In this document: one piece after another, positions 47,394 to 60,379 of the stretch | Layout: every line of letters begins with the position of its first letter | Position numbering within the stretch: the first letter of the stretch is position 1 | NCBI RefSeq assembly: GCF_000003815.2 | Contig: NC_049982.1 | Coordinates: 9,056,717 to 9,120,716, forward strand | Reading direction: 5' to 3' | DNA length: 64,000 bases | Origin: Branchiostoma floridae | Lineage: Eukaryota > Chordata > Leptocardii > Amphioxiformes > Branchiostomatidae | Made by a program: the position numbers and the translations under genes | The notes under the pieces: model-generated | The model's input: the letters and a program-made list of their open reading frames with translations, nothing else | What the model was told of the DNA's origin: nothing | The model's database searches: none

Positions 47394-50300
47394 TCAGCAC
47401 CGGCGCTTCTGCCCGTACGGCTCGGTGATTGACAGGTCCCTCTGACGATCGTTTCGGACTCCCTTCACCATGACAGCAGGGATGCTCCCGACGTTCTTTG
47501 CGGTGGGCCTTTCGTAGGAGTTGTTGCCATAGTTTCGCTGCGGAGGCTGCACGGATTTGGGGCTGACGGTCATGGAGATGTCCGGGTGGCTGCGGTTGTG
47601 GTACAGAACCGTGCCGTTTGCGTTTCTCTGCGGTGGTTTGGTACGCAGACGGAGAACCATGATGGCGGCGATGGTGAGGTTCACTACCTGCGAGCAAAAC
47701 GGTGTAACTGTGAATTCCCATAGATGCAGGATAGAGACGTCACAGACTATGTAGCAGCGCAGATTTCACACAGTCTGCAGATAATTTGTACCTGCTAGCT
47801 GTGAAAACGCGCCACCTAGCGTCATCTGAAATGATTTCAGCACCAAGGACAGATACGATTACAACAGTCTGCACTACAACAATGCTGACTGCCGTCAAAG
47901 TAATCATACAAATAAACAAGCGTAATCTATAAAATGTAAAGTTAGCATCCTAATGACTTATTTGTAGATTTGATTATGGCCTATAAATGAAAGTTTAAAC
48001 AAATTTGTACCTGAAGGATGGCGATCCCCATACACAGCCCGGCCAGGGTGTACGTGTGACGCGCCAGGGCAAGCTTCAGCGGCAACAGGCAACCCTGGAA
48101 GGTAGGTACAGACAACAATAGATTTTCTATTAGAAATGAATATCACCAAAAGTTTTCTGTAAGTTGTTTCGGTTGTTTGCGTTTTCTACATTTTGATGTA
48201 CTCATAGGGTGTTTATCGCTAATATTTAGCTTTAAATCGGTTTTACAACTTGTATACTTTCGTCAGATCATGTAATTATGTTTAGCAGGGATGTGGGAAA
48301 TAATACAATTCCATTATACTCAAAATAAGTTTTCTCTGTCCTATTTATCTTTAATTCTATGATTGTTTCAGAGTTTTCACTGCCTCTTCTAAACCGCGCC
48401 CCCTACCCGTTGGTACACCTCCTCTCCTGCTATCATGGCGCATGCGTCGTCCTTCTCAAAGTCAGGTACATCACAGTAACAACTGGAGGGAAAATGTCCA
48501 TATCGGGAGTTGTACCAGTCTTGTGGGGTGTTCACGCCGCAACAGGTCAGCTGGGAAGGTATGACAACACAAGCTTAAGATTGGATAAATAATATTTTAA
48601 GGAGCGTATTCTATACTATCACATATCCTGATATTTTCTATTCTTTAACAGGCAGCGAAAGAAATTTCTTATTTGGGCAAGAGCATACCTTGCGCTGTAT
48701 CAGATCAATAGTGTCGCTGATTGGCCACCGGTATCCATTGGTTACGATGTCTAGTAGATTGTCATCAGTCTCATTGAGAATCTGAAGAAAAGGGATTGGC
48801 CACTCGGGTAAACAGCTAGTATACTCAATCATCAACAGAAATTATACTATGCATAAACCAAAGCCCAAAATCAGGTGTATTTTAGCTGACCTCTTTCCTG
48901 TTGACATACAGCAGAGCTGCACAGGCCACCTCACCCGCGAACAGAAGAGTCAGGAAACCCACGAACTGGGCAGTGGCAAAAGTGAAAAAAAAACTTTCAA
49001 GATTTTATTAAGTGTGTCAAACAGGGGTTGATGAAAAACGTGTACATACAAAGCTATTTGAAAACCTGTAACAACTCAAACATTTTATTATTTGCAAGAG
49101 TTATAGTTCAAAGTAAAGGTTTTATAGGTAGGAGTAAGGGTAACTCACAGTTCCTAGCATGCCAGAGTTTTCCCATGCTGCACCACACATCCCAAGGGTA
49201 CAGACCAGTGCTACAATGACACCTGTTCGATCATTGGTCGAGAGGAGAGAATTAACGGTCACAGAGGCCAAGATAATAACTGTTTTAAAATCGTGAAATA
49301 TGTATCTATGTATAGTAAAAACATGAAGATCGTATAAGAAATTTGGAACTGTGTGAATTACGTACCAAAAGCAATCATCGTGTAGAGTAGGTAAGTAAAC
49401 TTGACCCCGGTCAGGTCATCCACGTGGTACATGAACTTCAGCACCATCCCCAGGACGAAAAGCGACACGCCCATGGCCTGACACCGGAGATAGGGGAGGG
49501 AAGGAAAGGAGAAATCAACAATGAAGGAAGACAAAAATTAACAAGTATATATTTGTAGATATCACATTATCTTTACCATGAAGCATATAGAACTTAACCA
49601 ATTGGGCTCTGATTTGTCTTTATACTCGTTCCACGCGTTGACCTGCTACTGAGTATCAATTTTGACAGCAACGCAACTTGTCGTTGCTTTTGTAGGACAT
49701 ATGACACTCGTTCTCATTGAAATGTCGAAAATTTTTTTGGTCGAAAAATAAATCGGCTTTATTTTCAGTGAAAACTACCTGGTTGTTTAGGAAAATTCCT
49801 TTTTTAACCATAGCCAAAAAATAGCAACTTATTATTTTCGGTCCCATTGGTAATACATTACAGGGCGGGTAACAAACGTTACCGGTAACGTTTGTTACAA
49901 CAGTAAACTTTACCCTGTTTTCTTGTAAAGGACTTACCTTATTGACTACATCATTTAGGTATAAGTGGATGTCCCAAGGAACATTTGAAAAGTGGGCAGC
50001 TTTTTTACACCAGGTCAAATAGAAAGCTTAGACAGCATCGAACAATGGTAACGTTTGTTATAGTCATTTCTGTACAACATTTTGTTAAGCAAGGTGGGAT
50101 ACAAATAACAGTCAACAACCCTTTCTTGTTTCTTTAGGAAGCCAGAAAAACTGTACAGCGTCACAAAAATGGTCATTTCTAGTCTTATACGTGGATAATA
50201 AAACCGTGGCAACCATCGTACTCGTGGTGGTAACGTTTGTTACAGAATCTGGAGACAGGCATAAACCACCTCACACAGCCTCCAAGATCAGTGACAGGAG

Positions 50301-51884
50301 CGATCTGACGTGATCGGTCAGAGGGCCTTGGTAGCTGGTTTCACCTGCCGAACAATTATTCTGGGAACTGAATTGTTACATTTTTGGCTACTATTTGAAT
50401 TCTTCGTTTCTTCTCTGGCGACAGCCATTTTTTTGGGTGTGAAATCCGACCCGTGGCTATAATAACCGTCTAAGCCATCAACCAATACGAATGTTGTTGT
50501 GCATCTTTTGTAAAACATTACAGGGGTTATGGAAAAATGAAGGAACCAGTGATGTTGTCTATAATTTTCTCCATATCAAGCCGTAAAGTCAGGCGACAGC
50601 ATTTCGACATTTAAATGAGAACGAGCCATGAACCATGTTCGGAGTAACCTTGTCTATTAGTAATGCTAGTATATGTACGTCGTCATGTGTAAGGGTTAAC
50701 AAAACCGCAACATTAGTAGATACCAGAAATTCCTTACCCAGCCGAAAAAGTTTAGCACAATCAGAACCATCTTGGCAAGACGAACATTCCCGCTACGGCT
50801 TTTAACCATCTTGTCTTGGTAGTAACTTCTGGGATCGCGGCCAAACGCAACTGACATCACCCACTCCCAGCTATCCTCCAGCCACCACTTCAGTCTCTCC
50901 CAGCGGGTCGGCGGGCGACTGTGGGTGTTGGTGCGGAAAGTGTTAGATTGATAAACCGCAAGTGCAACAGCCTTCCCATGTCTATACGGGGGCAGCCCCG
51001 TGTACCGACACCCCGACGTTCCGACATCCCATGTTAAGAGTTAGAATAAGCCCTCTTACAGCGATCAGAATGCATGTGCGGCGACAGGAATTGTAGGTAA
51101 TGTGTCCAATGTAAACTTAAGAAAGGCACCGTAAAAGGAAACAATCCTTGCCTCGACCATTGTACGTTCCGATTTGCATAACAATGTCAAGACTCGTACG
51201 GATTTTGTTTTCTTTTACGGGGACTTTACCTTTATATAATTATTTTGACATATTACCTAGCATTCCTGTCACCGCACATACGTTCTGATTTCTGTGAAAT
51301 AGCTTATTAGGGTTAGGGTTACTTTACTTAGAGTTGGAGGCTATCGGAAGGGACGGGCTTCGAAAGTTACAAAGTAGGAGTGTACCCGGCCATACTTATC
51401 CCCGTTTGACTGAGCGTCAGACCATAGGTATGACGTGAACAACATACAGCTGAATTTGAAGCACGCGCACACATCCGCACACGCACATAAACATACGCAT
51501 ACACTATACCAAGGAGATATACAAGCACAGGCACACACACGTGCACGCAAGTTGCCATAGTCAATATCTTAAATTGTACAAGCCACATGCATAGCACTTG
51601 CAAGAAGCCAAACGACTTGTGCATTAGTGTATAAAGCTTCATGTTGTGCAAAAACGACAAGACACCCCCCCCCCCCCCCAGGCTCATACTTTGCTGTACC
51701 TCGTGAGCTGAATGATGTAGAACAGAGCGAGCAGTGTGCCGAGACCGGACGACTCATACACGTAGCAGTCGTAGTCGTCGAAGTCGTCGTCGTCATACAT
51801 ATACGGGTCCCAGTCCCAGTCCTTCCCGCGGTGTCCCTTCCCACGCCTGTTCTTCCTGGTCTTCCCGGCACGGCGACGAGCCAT
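47394..51884 (-). CDS. Large tetraspanin with charged N-terminal extension (413 aa)
   Basis: The exons are 51884-51700, 50918-50738, 49477-49366, 49222-49149, 48965-48891, 48781-48689, 48550-48407, 48094-48011 and 47687-47394; all phases join. The ATG has an ideal context (ACCATGG). Residues 1-21 are Arg/Lys-rich and 22-44 are Asp/Tyr-rich. Residues 47-60 are a short hydrophobic stretch (GLGTLLALFYIIQL) and ~66-80 are Trp-rich (RWERLKWWLEDSWEW). The tetraspanin core follows: TM1 KMVLIVLNFFGWAMGVSLFVLG, TM2 MIAFGVIVALVCTLGMCGAAW, TM3 FVGFLTLLFAGEVACAALLYV. The large loop has TCCGV (243-245) plus SCYC, DAC and GC. TM4 is TLAGLCMGIAILQVVNLTIAAIMV. The cytosolic tail is ~90 residues, ending KRRC. 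Typical tetraspanins are 220-280 residues with short N-termini, so both tails are unusual. I recognise no specific orthologue. Confidence 0.9.
51665..51679. repeat. Homopolymer C run
   Basis: Fifteen C just inside intron 1 of the large tetraspanin gene. Confidence 0.95.
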
Positions 51885-52508
51885 GGTGTGGTGTAGGGGA
51901 GAGTCGTTTCATGGTACGGTGGTGCAGACCAAGCAATGCGTCACTGTGACACTTAGTATTGTTATGTGATATATCATCTAAATGAAACAGAAAGTCAAGA
52001 TACTAGGATATGTCATGTTTTAGGTAGTTAGTTTGTTTGTTTGTTACAATTATACACTGTTGCTCAAAGCATGAGTATTTTATGAATAGACAATCCGTGT
52101 CTACGATTTATAATAGAATGAAATGCAACTTTTACAACCAGTGATGATCATACTTTTTTATGGCTAAGCAATTTTAGATCGGCTCGCTTAAACTTGCTTT
52201 CATTTGGGGGAACGGTTCCGTGCAGCTACAATAATCTATTGTTATTTTCCCCAGTGAAGCTGGGGCATTGCTTGTTTACGGAGAAAAATACCGGCTGATA
52301 AAAGAAGACTGCACAAAAGGTGACAAAAAATATCATTAACATAATATCATGCGCACCACTTTCATTGTATTCTTTTTTCGGCGCTTCCGGCGTGGTCATA
52401 TACAACAAACTAATGGTTCTCCCCTAAAACTGTCACCAGCTGCTGGAATATCAATAGTTTAATCGTACAACATGCTGGTTGGTGGAGAACGAAATCTAAT
52501 TAGTTAAG

Positions 52509-52548
<40 letters not shown>

Positions 52549-52785
52549 CCATAATAGACATGGAAATAAAATGCTTGATGCATGTACTAAGTAACGTTTC
52601 TTCCAACTAATGATTATATATGTTCTGATGTTTTGGAGAAGAGTGATCGGTAGTGCTTATGATGAACGATGAAGTGGTTGCCAGCATCTAGAAAATCAGT
52701 GAAATCACATGCATAGAAAAGATTCTGGTTGGTTGACAACCAGGAAATGTGAAAAGGTACGGAAGGATGAAGGAAAGAAGAACAT
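51885..52785. other. Spacer between the large tetraspanin and the first KCTD-like gene
   Basis: No exon was seen. It contains a (TA)n run at 52512-52545 and probably the tetraspanin 5' UTR/promoter and the KCTD 3' UTR. Confidence 0.4.
52512..52545. repeat. (TA)n microsatellite
   Basis: Seventeen or so TA units. Confidence 0.95.
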
Positions 52786-54301
52786 TCACAGGTAAAACAA
52801 GAAATGCAATGGCGGGTCGATATCCACATTAGACCACCTGAATGTAAAGCATAACTTTTGTCTTCCACATGCAATTTGTGGAAGCCAATAACGCTGACAA
52901 TTTGAACAAGTCCGTCCTTTGTAGATCAGGCCACAATTTACACAGTGAAAACTTTTGAGGGGCATCATACATGACTGATCTCTCTCGATATCTACTTTAT
53001 ATCCACACTCTTGAAAGTGATTGCCGCTATATCTAATGTATTTAGTTATAATGTCGTCAGGAACGTACTCAGTAGTAAGACATCCAACGCTACAGTCATG
53101 CTCGGAGCCTCTTACAACTTCTATGGGGAACCTTTGGTCGGGGATCCAGACTGCAACGGAGGACGTTGGAGTCGGATTTCCCTGAAATTTTCTATGCGCC
53201 TCATCGAGAACTTCAAGAGTGAGCGAAGTTAAGTTTGGATAGGCTTCCCGAAAATCAGTCCTTCGTTTCATAAGAACTGATTCGAGGAAGAGAGTAGCAG
53301 ATGATTTCTTCAGCGTCTCACACAGGAGATGTAGACCGTAGAACTCCGCGTCTTCATGGACGTTCTTGGCCACATCAGGAGGAGGCAGCTTGTCCTGGCG
53401 GAGGAACTCCAGGATGTGGCCGAAGTGACTGCCGTCCCGGTCTATGAAGTAGCGGCCGTCCTGAAATGGAGTTAAGCAAAAGGCCTAGAATGAAAGAACA
53501 CATGTATTCACATGATATGGCAAATTAAGGGTTGAAGTTGATTGGTACAGTGTACAATGCTATCCTGACTGCCTGAGGTATACACTCGTGCCGCTGTGCA
53601 GAGGAACAGTTGATATTTCTTCAAACCTTAACTTCTTACAGTGATGTCACCATAATATAGACATAGATATAACTTTTACCTTATCCTGGACGACACGATG
53701 ACGTCCACTAAACATGGCCGCCAACATGGAGTCTTCGTACTTCAGCAAGGTCGACAGGGTCGTGTCAAAATGGCGGCCTCCCACGTTCAACGAAATAACT
53801 TCCGGAAAGCTCTGCACAGAAGATGTACAAATTTATAAAACTTAGGATGGAGGAAAGAATTCAAAATCACGCACCAAGAACTCTCTATACAACTTTCTAT
53901 TATACCAGTGTCTCATTTGAGATTTTGCCACTGCTGTGCTTAACATTGACTAACTAGCTTGAGTTCAAGTTTCAAATTCCTTAGTGACGGTTTTAAAAGT
54001 AAAGCTTTATGACTTATCTAAGGTATGTTTTTGCAAAAACCTTGAATACATCTTAGGTCAACTTGAAAGTGACCGACACAAAGAACTCTTGCGAAAACAA
54101 ATCACGAATTCATGTAAATGCAGACTGCTATAGATAAATTGTACATTTTATCACTCCAGGTTGTTCCACAGAGCCATGACACTGATCAAGTGGAGTTTAA
54201 TGGCATTGAAAATTCTTAGGCGCCAGCGCAATTAATTCAGGAAAGGTGTAAGTCAACATATTCGTGCAGAATGCAAACACGAACTTCACACTCACTGCCA
54301 T
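52786..54301 (-). CDS. KCTD7-like BTB protein with C-terminal zinc-knuckle motif, copy A
   Basis: The exons are 54301-54296 (only Met-Ala before the donor), 53811-53680 and 53460-52786, giving 270 residues. Residues ~3-95 are a KCTD-type BTB/T1 domain (FPEVISLNVGGRHFDTTLSTL, SMLAAMFSGRH, DGRYFIDRDGSHFGHILEFLR), closest to KCTD7/KCTD14. Such proteins oligomerise and many are cullin-3 adaptors. The C-terminal half holds CVNC (219-222) and CSNC (231-234), a CxxC-X8-CxxC arrangement typical of a small zinc knuckle, then ACGRQKLCFTFRW, which corresponds to the final strand of the KCTD7 fold. Copy B next door has the same gene structure, so this is a tandem duplicate. Zinc binding is inference from the cysteine spacing. 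Confidence 0.88.
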
Positions 54302-55949
54302 GGTGTTGTAGTTATGCCTCAAGCACAGGAATCGGAAGGGCTGGCAGTAGAAAAGCCCTCACTCGACAATAATCACTTTTCTCCAATCCCACATATAATC
54401 ATATCCCTAATACAATGAAGGTACAAAGGCCAAACATGTAAGGGGCAATGTACAGTAAAGGGCGTAATTAGTCGCGTGCGTCGTTTCACTAGGATATCAA
54501 CTTTGACCCGATAACCCGGGTAAACGAGGCGAATTTCGTAACGGTCAGCTCAGATAGGACATATTGTAAGAGACTGCATCCGTCTTTCGGAAGCGACGTA
54601 AGATTGGGGTCCCGTGTTCAAGGAGGTTCGTCGAGCACGCGTTCTCACAGCTTCAGATTGGATACCTGTTGGTTGCAAAAATACTCCAATGTGAATGATA
54701 CCAAAGCCCCCATAACTGGAGGGTTGGTAAAACTGTAACTTACAGAAAATACGCTCTTAATGCAGTCTATGATTTTAAGATCCAGCCCGTATCGGTCAGT
54801 TATATTCTTGACTGCCCTTCTCCCAGTGGTTGAAATGCCGCATTCTAGTAAAATTTTGTATATCTACTACTCGCATTAAGATGGTCATTGAAATTTTTCT
54901 GCATGATTCATGTACAAAACTTCTGAATTAAAGATGGAACACAGTCTGTAGGCAGTCAGTTTGCGTATCCTTCTTTGTTACTAACAACAAAGGATCAAGT
55001 ACTGCTCCAACGGTCAGACATCCATTCCGATCGTACAGCATGTAATCGCCGTAGCAAAGGTCCCCCTTCCGTAAAAGATAAGGAACCCATGATTTTCCTT
55101 ACTACAAAGGTAGCTCTCTTACTTGTACAAAATACGGACATATTTTGCGAACAATTGATACACAAATAATGTTAACTAATGCTTCTCCCTTGAATCTCTA
55201 TAATCAGAAGCTAGGATATCAGTCGCATCACATATATCGAAGAACATTTTGGGTAGTGGAGAAACAGAATAGATTTAGTTTAGAACCTAATATAATCAAT
55301 GATATCCATAAATCAACAAATACACAAACATAGTTATTTCCAATGATTTGAAATTTGGAGGATATGGATAAAAGGCTCCATACTATGAATTTGTGCCTCA
55401 AAATTTGAGTTGTGGTTATCATTTCTAGGTGGGGACGAGAACTTATTGATCACCCCTCGTATCAGATAGATGACAGTAACTGTGTAACATTTCTCACAAC
55501 CTTTGTCTTGGTTCAACTTCAACTATGTTTTAAAATTTAACTGCTTATGATCAACGCTGTCTGTCACAATATTATCAATGGAACGTCAAGGCTACAAAGT
55601 TGACTATTGACACCGTCGTCTTAGATTTCTTATCAACCATAAGGATATTGTCAAGAAAGGTTTAGATTATGCTATGAATTTACAAAATAGGAATGTTTGT
55701 ATCTTTCTTGTTTCGTGTTGAATTCAATCGTAAATTGGACAGAACGCTTCAAGGGCTGTTTATCTTTTATGACTTGCAAACAATCAAAGACAGACAGGAA
55801 TAAATGAATAAATAATGAATAAGTGTAAAGGAAATAATGAATGAGGACACAAGAGCGAAAACCAAATGAAATACAAATGTGAATAGACGAATGATTAACA
55901 ACATTGGTGGCTAAATAGAAAAGAAAGAATGAGGGAAAAATAAGATCAG
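54302..55949. other. Spacer between the two KCTD-like genes
   Basis: No exon is supported. The 54440-54660 part is CpG-richer and is a reasonable promoter region for copy A. The rest is AT-rich. Confidence 0.4.
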
Positions 55950-57816
55950 CTAGCTAAACAACGGAATCAATGCTGGATCAATGCCCACCTGGGACCATCT
56001 GAATACAAAACATAGCTTCTGACTTCCACACGCAGTATAATTATAATTCAAGAACCGTGAACACCTCGGACACGTGTCTAGTTCAGGCGCCAGGATTATC
56101 ATACAATCCGGACAGCAATACACCTTGTTCACACAGTGCTTATTTTTCAGTTCGACGTCAACTTCATATCCACACTCCTGCAAGTGACTTTTGCTAAATT
56201 TCATGTACTCATTTATAACGTCCTGAGGAATGTGCTCAACAATAAGACATCCAGTCGTACAGTCGTGCGCGGAGCCTTTGATAACTTCTTTGGGAAAAAG
56301 AGGCCTTTCTGAAGGGATCCAAATTGTAACGGACGACGTCTGAGTCGGACTCTCCTGAAATTTTCTCCGCGCCTCGTCAATAACATCAAGAGTGAGCGAA
56401 GCTAACTTTGGGTGAGCTTCGAGAAAATCATCCTTTCGTTTCTTAAGAAATGTTTCAAGGAAGACAATTGCATATATCGTCTCCATCTTCTCACTAAGTT
56501 GACGTAGACCGTAGAACTCCGCGTCTTCCAGAACGCCCCTGGCTACGTCAGGAGGAGGCAGCTTGTCTTGGCGTAGGAACTCCAGGATGTGGCCGAAGTG
56601 ACTGCCGTCCCGGTCTATGAAGTAACGGCCGTCCTGAAATAAACGTTCAGACTCAGAGTTGAAACGGATAGGAACATTCCCAAAAGTACATATGACAAAC
56701 GAAAGCATAAACTATATCTGCAAACTGTCAAGCAAACGTCGAATGTGAGCTGAATGTATGCTACGATGATTTTATCTAAAAGAATTACGGAGACAAGGAT
56801 CAGTTCGTATCAGTTCATTCCTTGTAAGGTGACAGCATGTTCTCCATAAGTTAAGCGGTAGTAGAACAGGATCATTGTAGACCGTACCCACAGCAGTAAT
56901 ACCAGGCACTAAGCTGGCTTTAAGCTGCCATTATAATGATAAAATTTTGATGGATTTGTTTCCTGGGAAGTACATTTTGATGGATTTGAGTTCTTTTGTT
57001 GGATGACCCATTTGATACGAATCCATATTTCATAATACCATAATTTATTCATGTATGCCCGCAGGACCCTTTGAAAACCGGTGGTGATAGGGGTTCCTGG
57101 GTAAAGGAAAGGAACTGGAGTAAAGCGAGACTTCTCCTCTAGTACATAAACCATCTCTTTCATGTACCAGATATGTGTATTGAAATAATCTAATATGAGA
57201 TAGGATTTAATAAAAGCAAACCCACCTTGTCCGTGACGACACGATGACGTCCACTAAACATGGCCGCCAACATGGAGTCCTCGTACTTCAGCAAGGTCGA
57301 CAGGGTTGTGTCAAAATGGCGGCCTCCGACGTTCAAGGAAATGACTTCCGGAAAATTCTGTAGATAGAGTTATGCAAGATTTTATGATGAATAGAAATGA
57401 GTAGAAACTAACATGAATATATGCAACGGTCAGAGAAAATTGAGTAATCCGAACTAGTAGATAATCCACTCAAAAACCCATTACAGTTCGAAAACATCCT
57501 CCAGTGAATTCTTCAATTGAAATGGCTAAGAAAAGTCGACGTATACAATGTGTAAACGTATTTTATGTGAATGTACGTTCAAGACGTCCACACTATTATG
57601 TAGGTTTTCAGCGAGCCAAAATGGCAGCTATATTGTATGTAAGCTGTAAAGCCTTTATGACAACAGTGGTTGGAGCCACACACGGGCCTTGGGTTAACAG
57701 ACCAAGTCAAGTTATTACTGGACATTCGTCTTTCATATCCTTCAAAGTGTGCTTAAAGTGGCTTAAAAGATAAGAAAAATGTCATCATAGAATTGGAGAT
57801 TATCACTTACTGCCAT
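55950..57816 (-). CDS. KCTD7-like BTB protein with C-terminal zinc-knuckle motif, copy B
   Basis: The exons are 57816-57811 (Met-Ala), 57357-57226 and 56633-55950, giving 273 residues and the same layout as copy A. The BTB domain is nearly identical (NFPEVISLNVGGRHFDTTLS..., DGRYFIDRDGSHFGHILEFLR). The C-terminal half diverges but keeps CPDC (220-223) and CPRC (234-237), with a longer spacer (X10) than copy A, and then ACGSQKLCFVFRW. The conserved cysteine pairs against a diverged background suggest a real metal site. A Met upstream of exon 3 in an open intron frame (56708) is rejected as a start because the BTB half would be lost. Confidence 0.88.
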
Positions 57817-58463
57817 TGTGTATGTACCAGGGACGAGGCAAGAAACTATTTAGCACCAGACAGCGGACGTATCTGCTACTCCCGATCAGGCCAGGTGTCC
57901 CGCTCTCCGCTTCCAGTGCAAACCCATAATATCCTGGGTATCATCCTATCATGTTTACCGATGTTCTTAGCCCGTCTACCCCCGCCTCTATCTCACCGTC
58001 AGCACTGATAGCACCACCTCCATACCAACGCGGATGAGACACAAGTGAGAGAGAAGCATGTAAAGCGGAACTCCCGTAAACTGCCTTGTAATTTGGCTAC
58101 CCCTACTCGAGACTGTGTATAACATTTGACTCTGACACAAATTCAGGACAAGGTTGTCGCCAGCGGCAGCGGTGAGTTGGGAGCAGTCTGACCAGTTTTG
58201 GGGCACGCCTATCTTCACCTCAGGGGATTAGGGTCCGGTTTTGCAGTTAACGTTGGTCCTGTCCTTATGTTCGCAGCGATCCCCTTTGCCGCCATTCGCA
58301 TAGCCTCCACCAGGCCTTCTATGGGGGCACGGATCGTAGTGTTACCCTAATGTTAACATCCCCCTCCGCGGGAAAATGAAACTCCCCTTGTATCCGTTCT
58401 CCCGATAACCAGTGTAACAGCTGCACCCGTAGTTGTTTAATAATAGCACAAATACTATAATTG
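57817..58463. other. Upstream region of KCTD copy B
   Basis: No coding exon is supported. Presumed promoter and 5' flank of copy B; the interval ends at the LINE 3' end. Confidence 0.35.
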
Positions 58464-59975
58464 AATGAAGACCTTTATTGCACATTTTTGCCCCACTGGG
58501 CTAAGTACAGGTCACACGGTAAGAATCACATATATGTAACAATGGAAACAATCATACACATCTATATATGTAGATGTGCGTCTAATCTATTCTAAGACAT
58601 TCGACTTCCTCTCGCTTCTTGGTAATTGTATAAATGTAGCTAGCTGTATGGTTGGTTAGAGTTGGTTTGTCAAAAGCTGTCAGGAATATAAATTTCTCTT
58701 TACTATTCAAGTATCTAAAGTGGGGATATTTACTTAACACATAGTCAAATAAAATGCTCCTATCGCTATCATACAAAGGACAATCCATGTACTTCATCTT
58801 CTACTTTCCCTAAACTACAAAATTGGCATATTCTTTGATCTAGAGGAGTGTGGTTATGTCTTCCTGATTCGATTCGTAATTTGTGGCAACTGATTCTTAG
58901 TTTGGTGATGGTAGATCTGTGTCGTACATTGGCAATCTTAAGATATTCTTCTTCTTTATAAGATTGTTTTAATAGTCTGTATGTTCGTAGTTTGTTTTTC
59001 GCAGTCGCAACTCTTTTATCGTTGTGGATTTCAGATAGAAAGGTCTGGAAATAAATATCTTTTAAACGTTGATAGATTGATGAAAGAATTTGAGGTGTAC
59101 TTGAGACTGTTGACTGGGCGTTTTGCCAGACGAAAGCATAGCCACATTTCTCTAGAGTGTTGCGTACTTCAGAGGCCCAACATTTAGAACCTGATGCTTC
59201 TAAATCCATTTGGCACAAGAGAGCATCTGCTTGAAGGCTGTCAGCTGGCACGTTCTTGCTAAGTCGAATGAAATACTTGATGGTATTTAGGGAGGCCTCC
59301 AGATGAATGGGGTACCTCCCTAGTTCTGCCTGTGCTGCGAGATTACTAGCTGTTTTGGGGACATTGAGTGAATATTTACAATATTTTAGGTGTACAGATT
59401 CAATGGGACAATTTTTGGGACTTTTCAGAGATCCCCATATTTCGGACCCATAAAGTAATATAGGTTTAATACAAGAGTCGAAAATCTTATTTTTAACAGC
59501 TAGTGGGCAATCGGCTTTGTCAAGTGATTGCCTAATGCTAAACAAAGATTTTAGACCCTTGTTTCTTAGATGTTTGTTGTTGGCCTTGAAAGTGCCAGCT
59601 GCACTTACCACTATACCTAGATAACAATATGACATAACAATTTCAATTACATTGCCATTAAACAAAAAGAAACAATTCTTTGGTAATCTACCTCCCTTGG
59701 TGAAGACAATAATCTTGGTCTTTTTTAAATTCACCTTCAGGTTCCAATATTTACAATATCTTTCTAATCTAACTAAACATGATTGCAAGCCTTGTTCAGA
59801 CTCGGAAAACAATACAAGATCATCTGCATACAAAAGACACGGTACTTTCCTATTGTGTAAACTAGGAGAGTTGCAACAAATATCATCAAACTCAAAAGTT
59901 ATATCGCTAATAAATAAATTATACAAAGTTGGACTTAAATTACAGCCTTGTCGGACCCCACAGTGAGTTCAAAAA
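58464..59975 (-). mobile_element. 5'-truncated non-LTR retrotransposon (LINE) with reverse-transcriptase remnant
   Basis: The minus strand encodes the C-terminal part of a reverse transcriptase. GVRQGCNLSPTLYNLFI lies at the truncated 5' end (~59970), then the catalytic YADD motif (LLYADDLVLFS, ~59820), NLKKTKIIVF, SYCYLGIVVS and ILLYGSEIWG. A C-terminal CQFC...H...C motif follows. A frameshift near 58790 splits off the last ~70 codons (MDCPLYDSDRSILFDYVL...). The 5' half of the element, with the endonuclease and most of the RT, is missing, so it is inactive. The clade is not certain (CR1/L2/jockey-like architecture). Confidence 0.9.
58769..59926 (-). pseudogene. Truncated LINE reverse-transcriptase frame
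   Basis: The longest intact part of the RT remnant is about 385 codons. It contains YADD and the thumb/C-terminal region, is open at the 5' end into the GVRQG motif, and is closed early by a frameshift near 58790. Confidence 0.85.
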
Positions 59976-60379
59976 GGCTCTGTAATAATAGGCACGCCGT
60001 CTGCTAATGTATGCATGCACGGGATGATGCGTGTTGTGTTTTCCCAACACAATGATATAGGTAAAGTAACGTTTCAAATACACCACTTTCTTCCACGGAA
60101 TTATAGAACATGTCATTAATGCCGTTGCTTTGTAAGCCTGCTTTTAATTGTGGTTTCTACACACCCAACCACTCACTCACTCACGGTTTGTTGTGGAGGC
60201 TAACATAAATCGGTCATTGGATTAGCCTTAAGCTTTGCTCGAGCGGTCAATGAACTCTTAGACTTGATTATTTAACACATTTATTTAGCCCTGAATAGTA
60301 TTTTAGGACAAAAAACGTGATAGTTGGAAAAGTTGTGATAACTTGGTTTTTAGCGGTTATTTCAATAATTGTCTATATA
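59976..60379. other. Non-coding spacer
   Basis: No gene or clear repeat was seen, apart from a CACT/CTCA-rich patch near 60170-60185. Confidence 0.4.

Noticed and set aside
56634-56708. Met start in intron 2 of KCTD copy B
   Set aside because: It is intron read-through into exon 3; using it would remove the first half of the BTB domain, and the paralogue lacks it.
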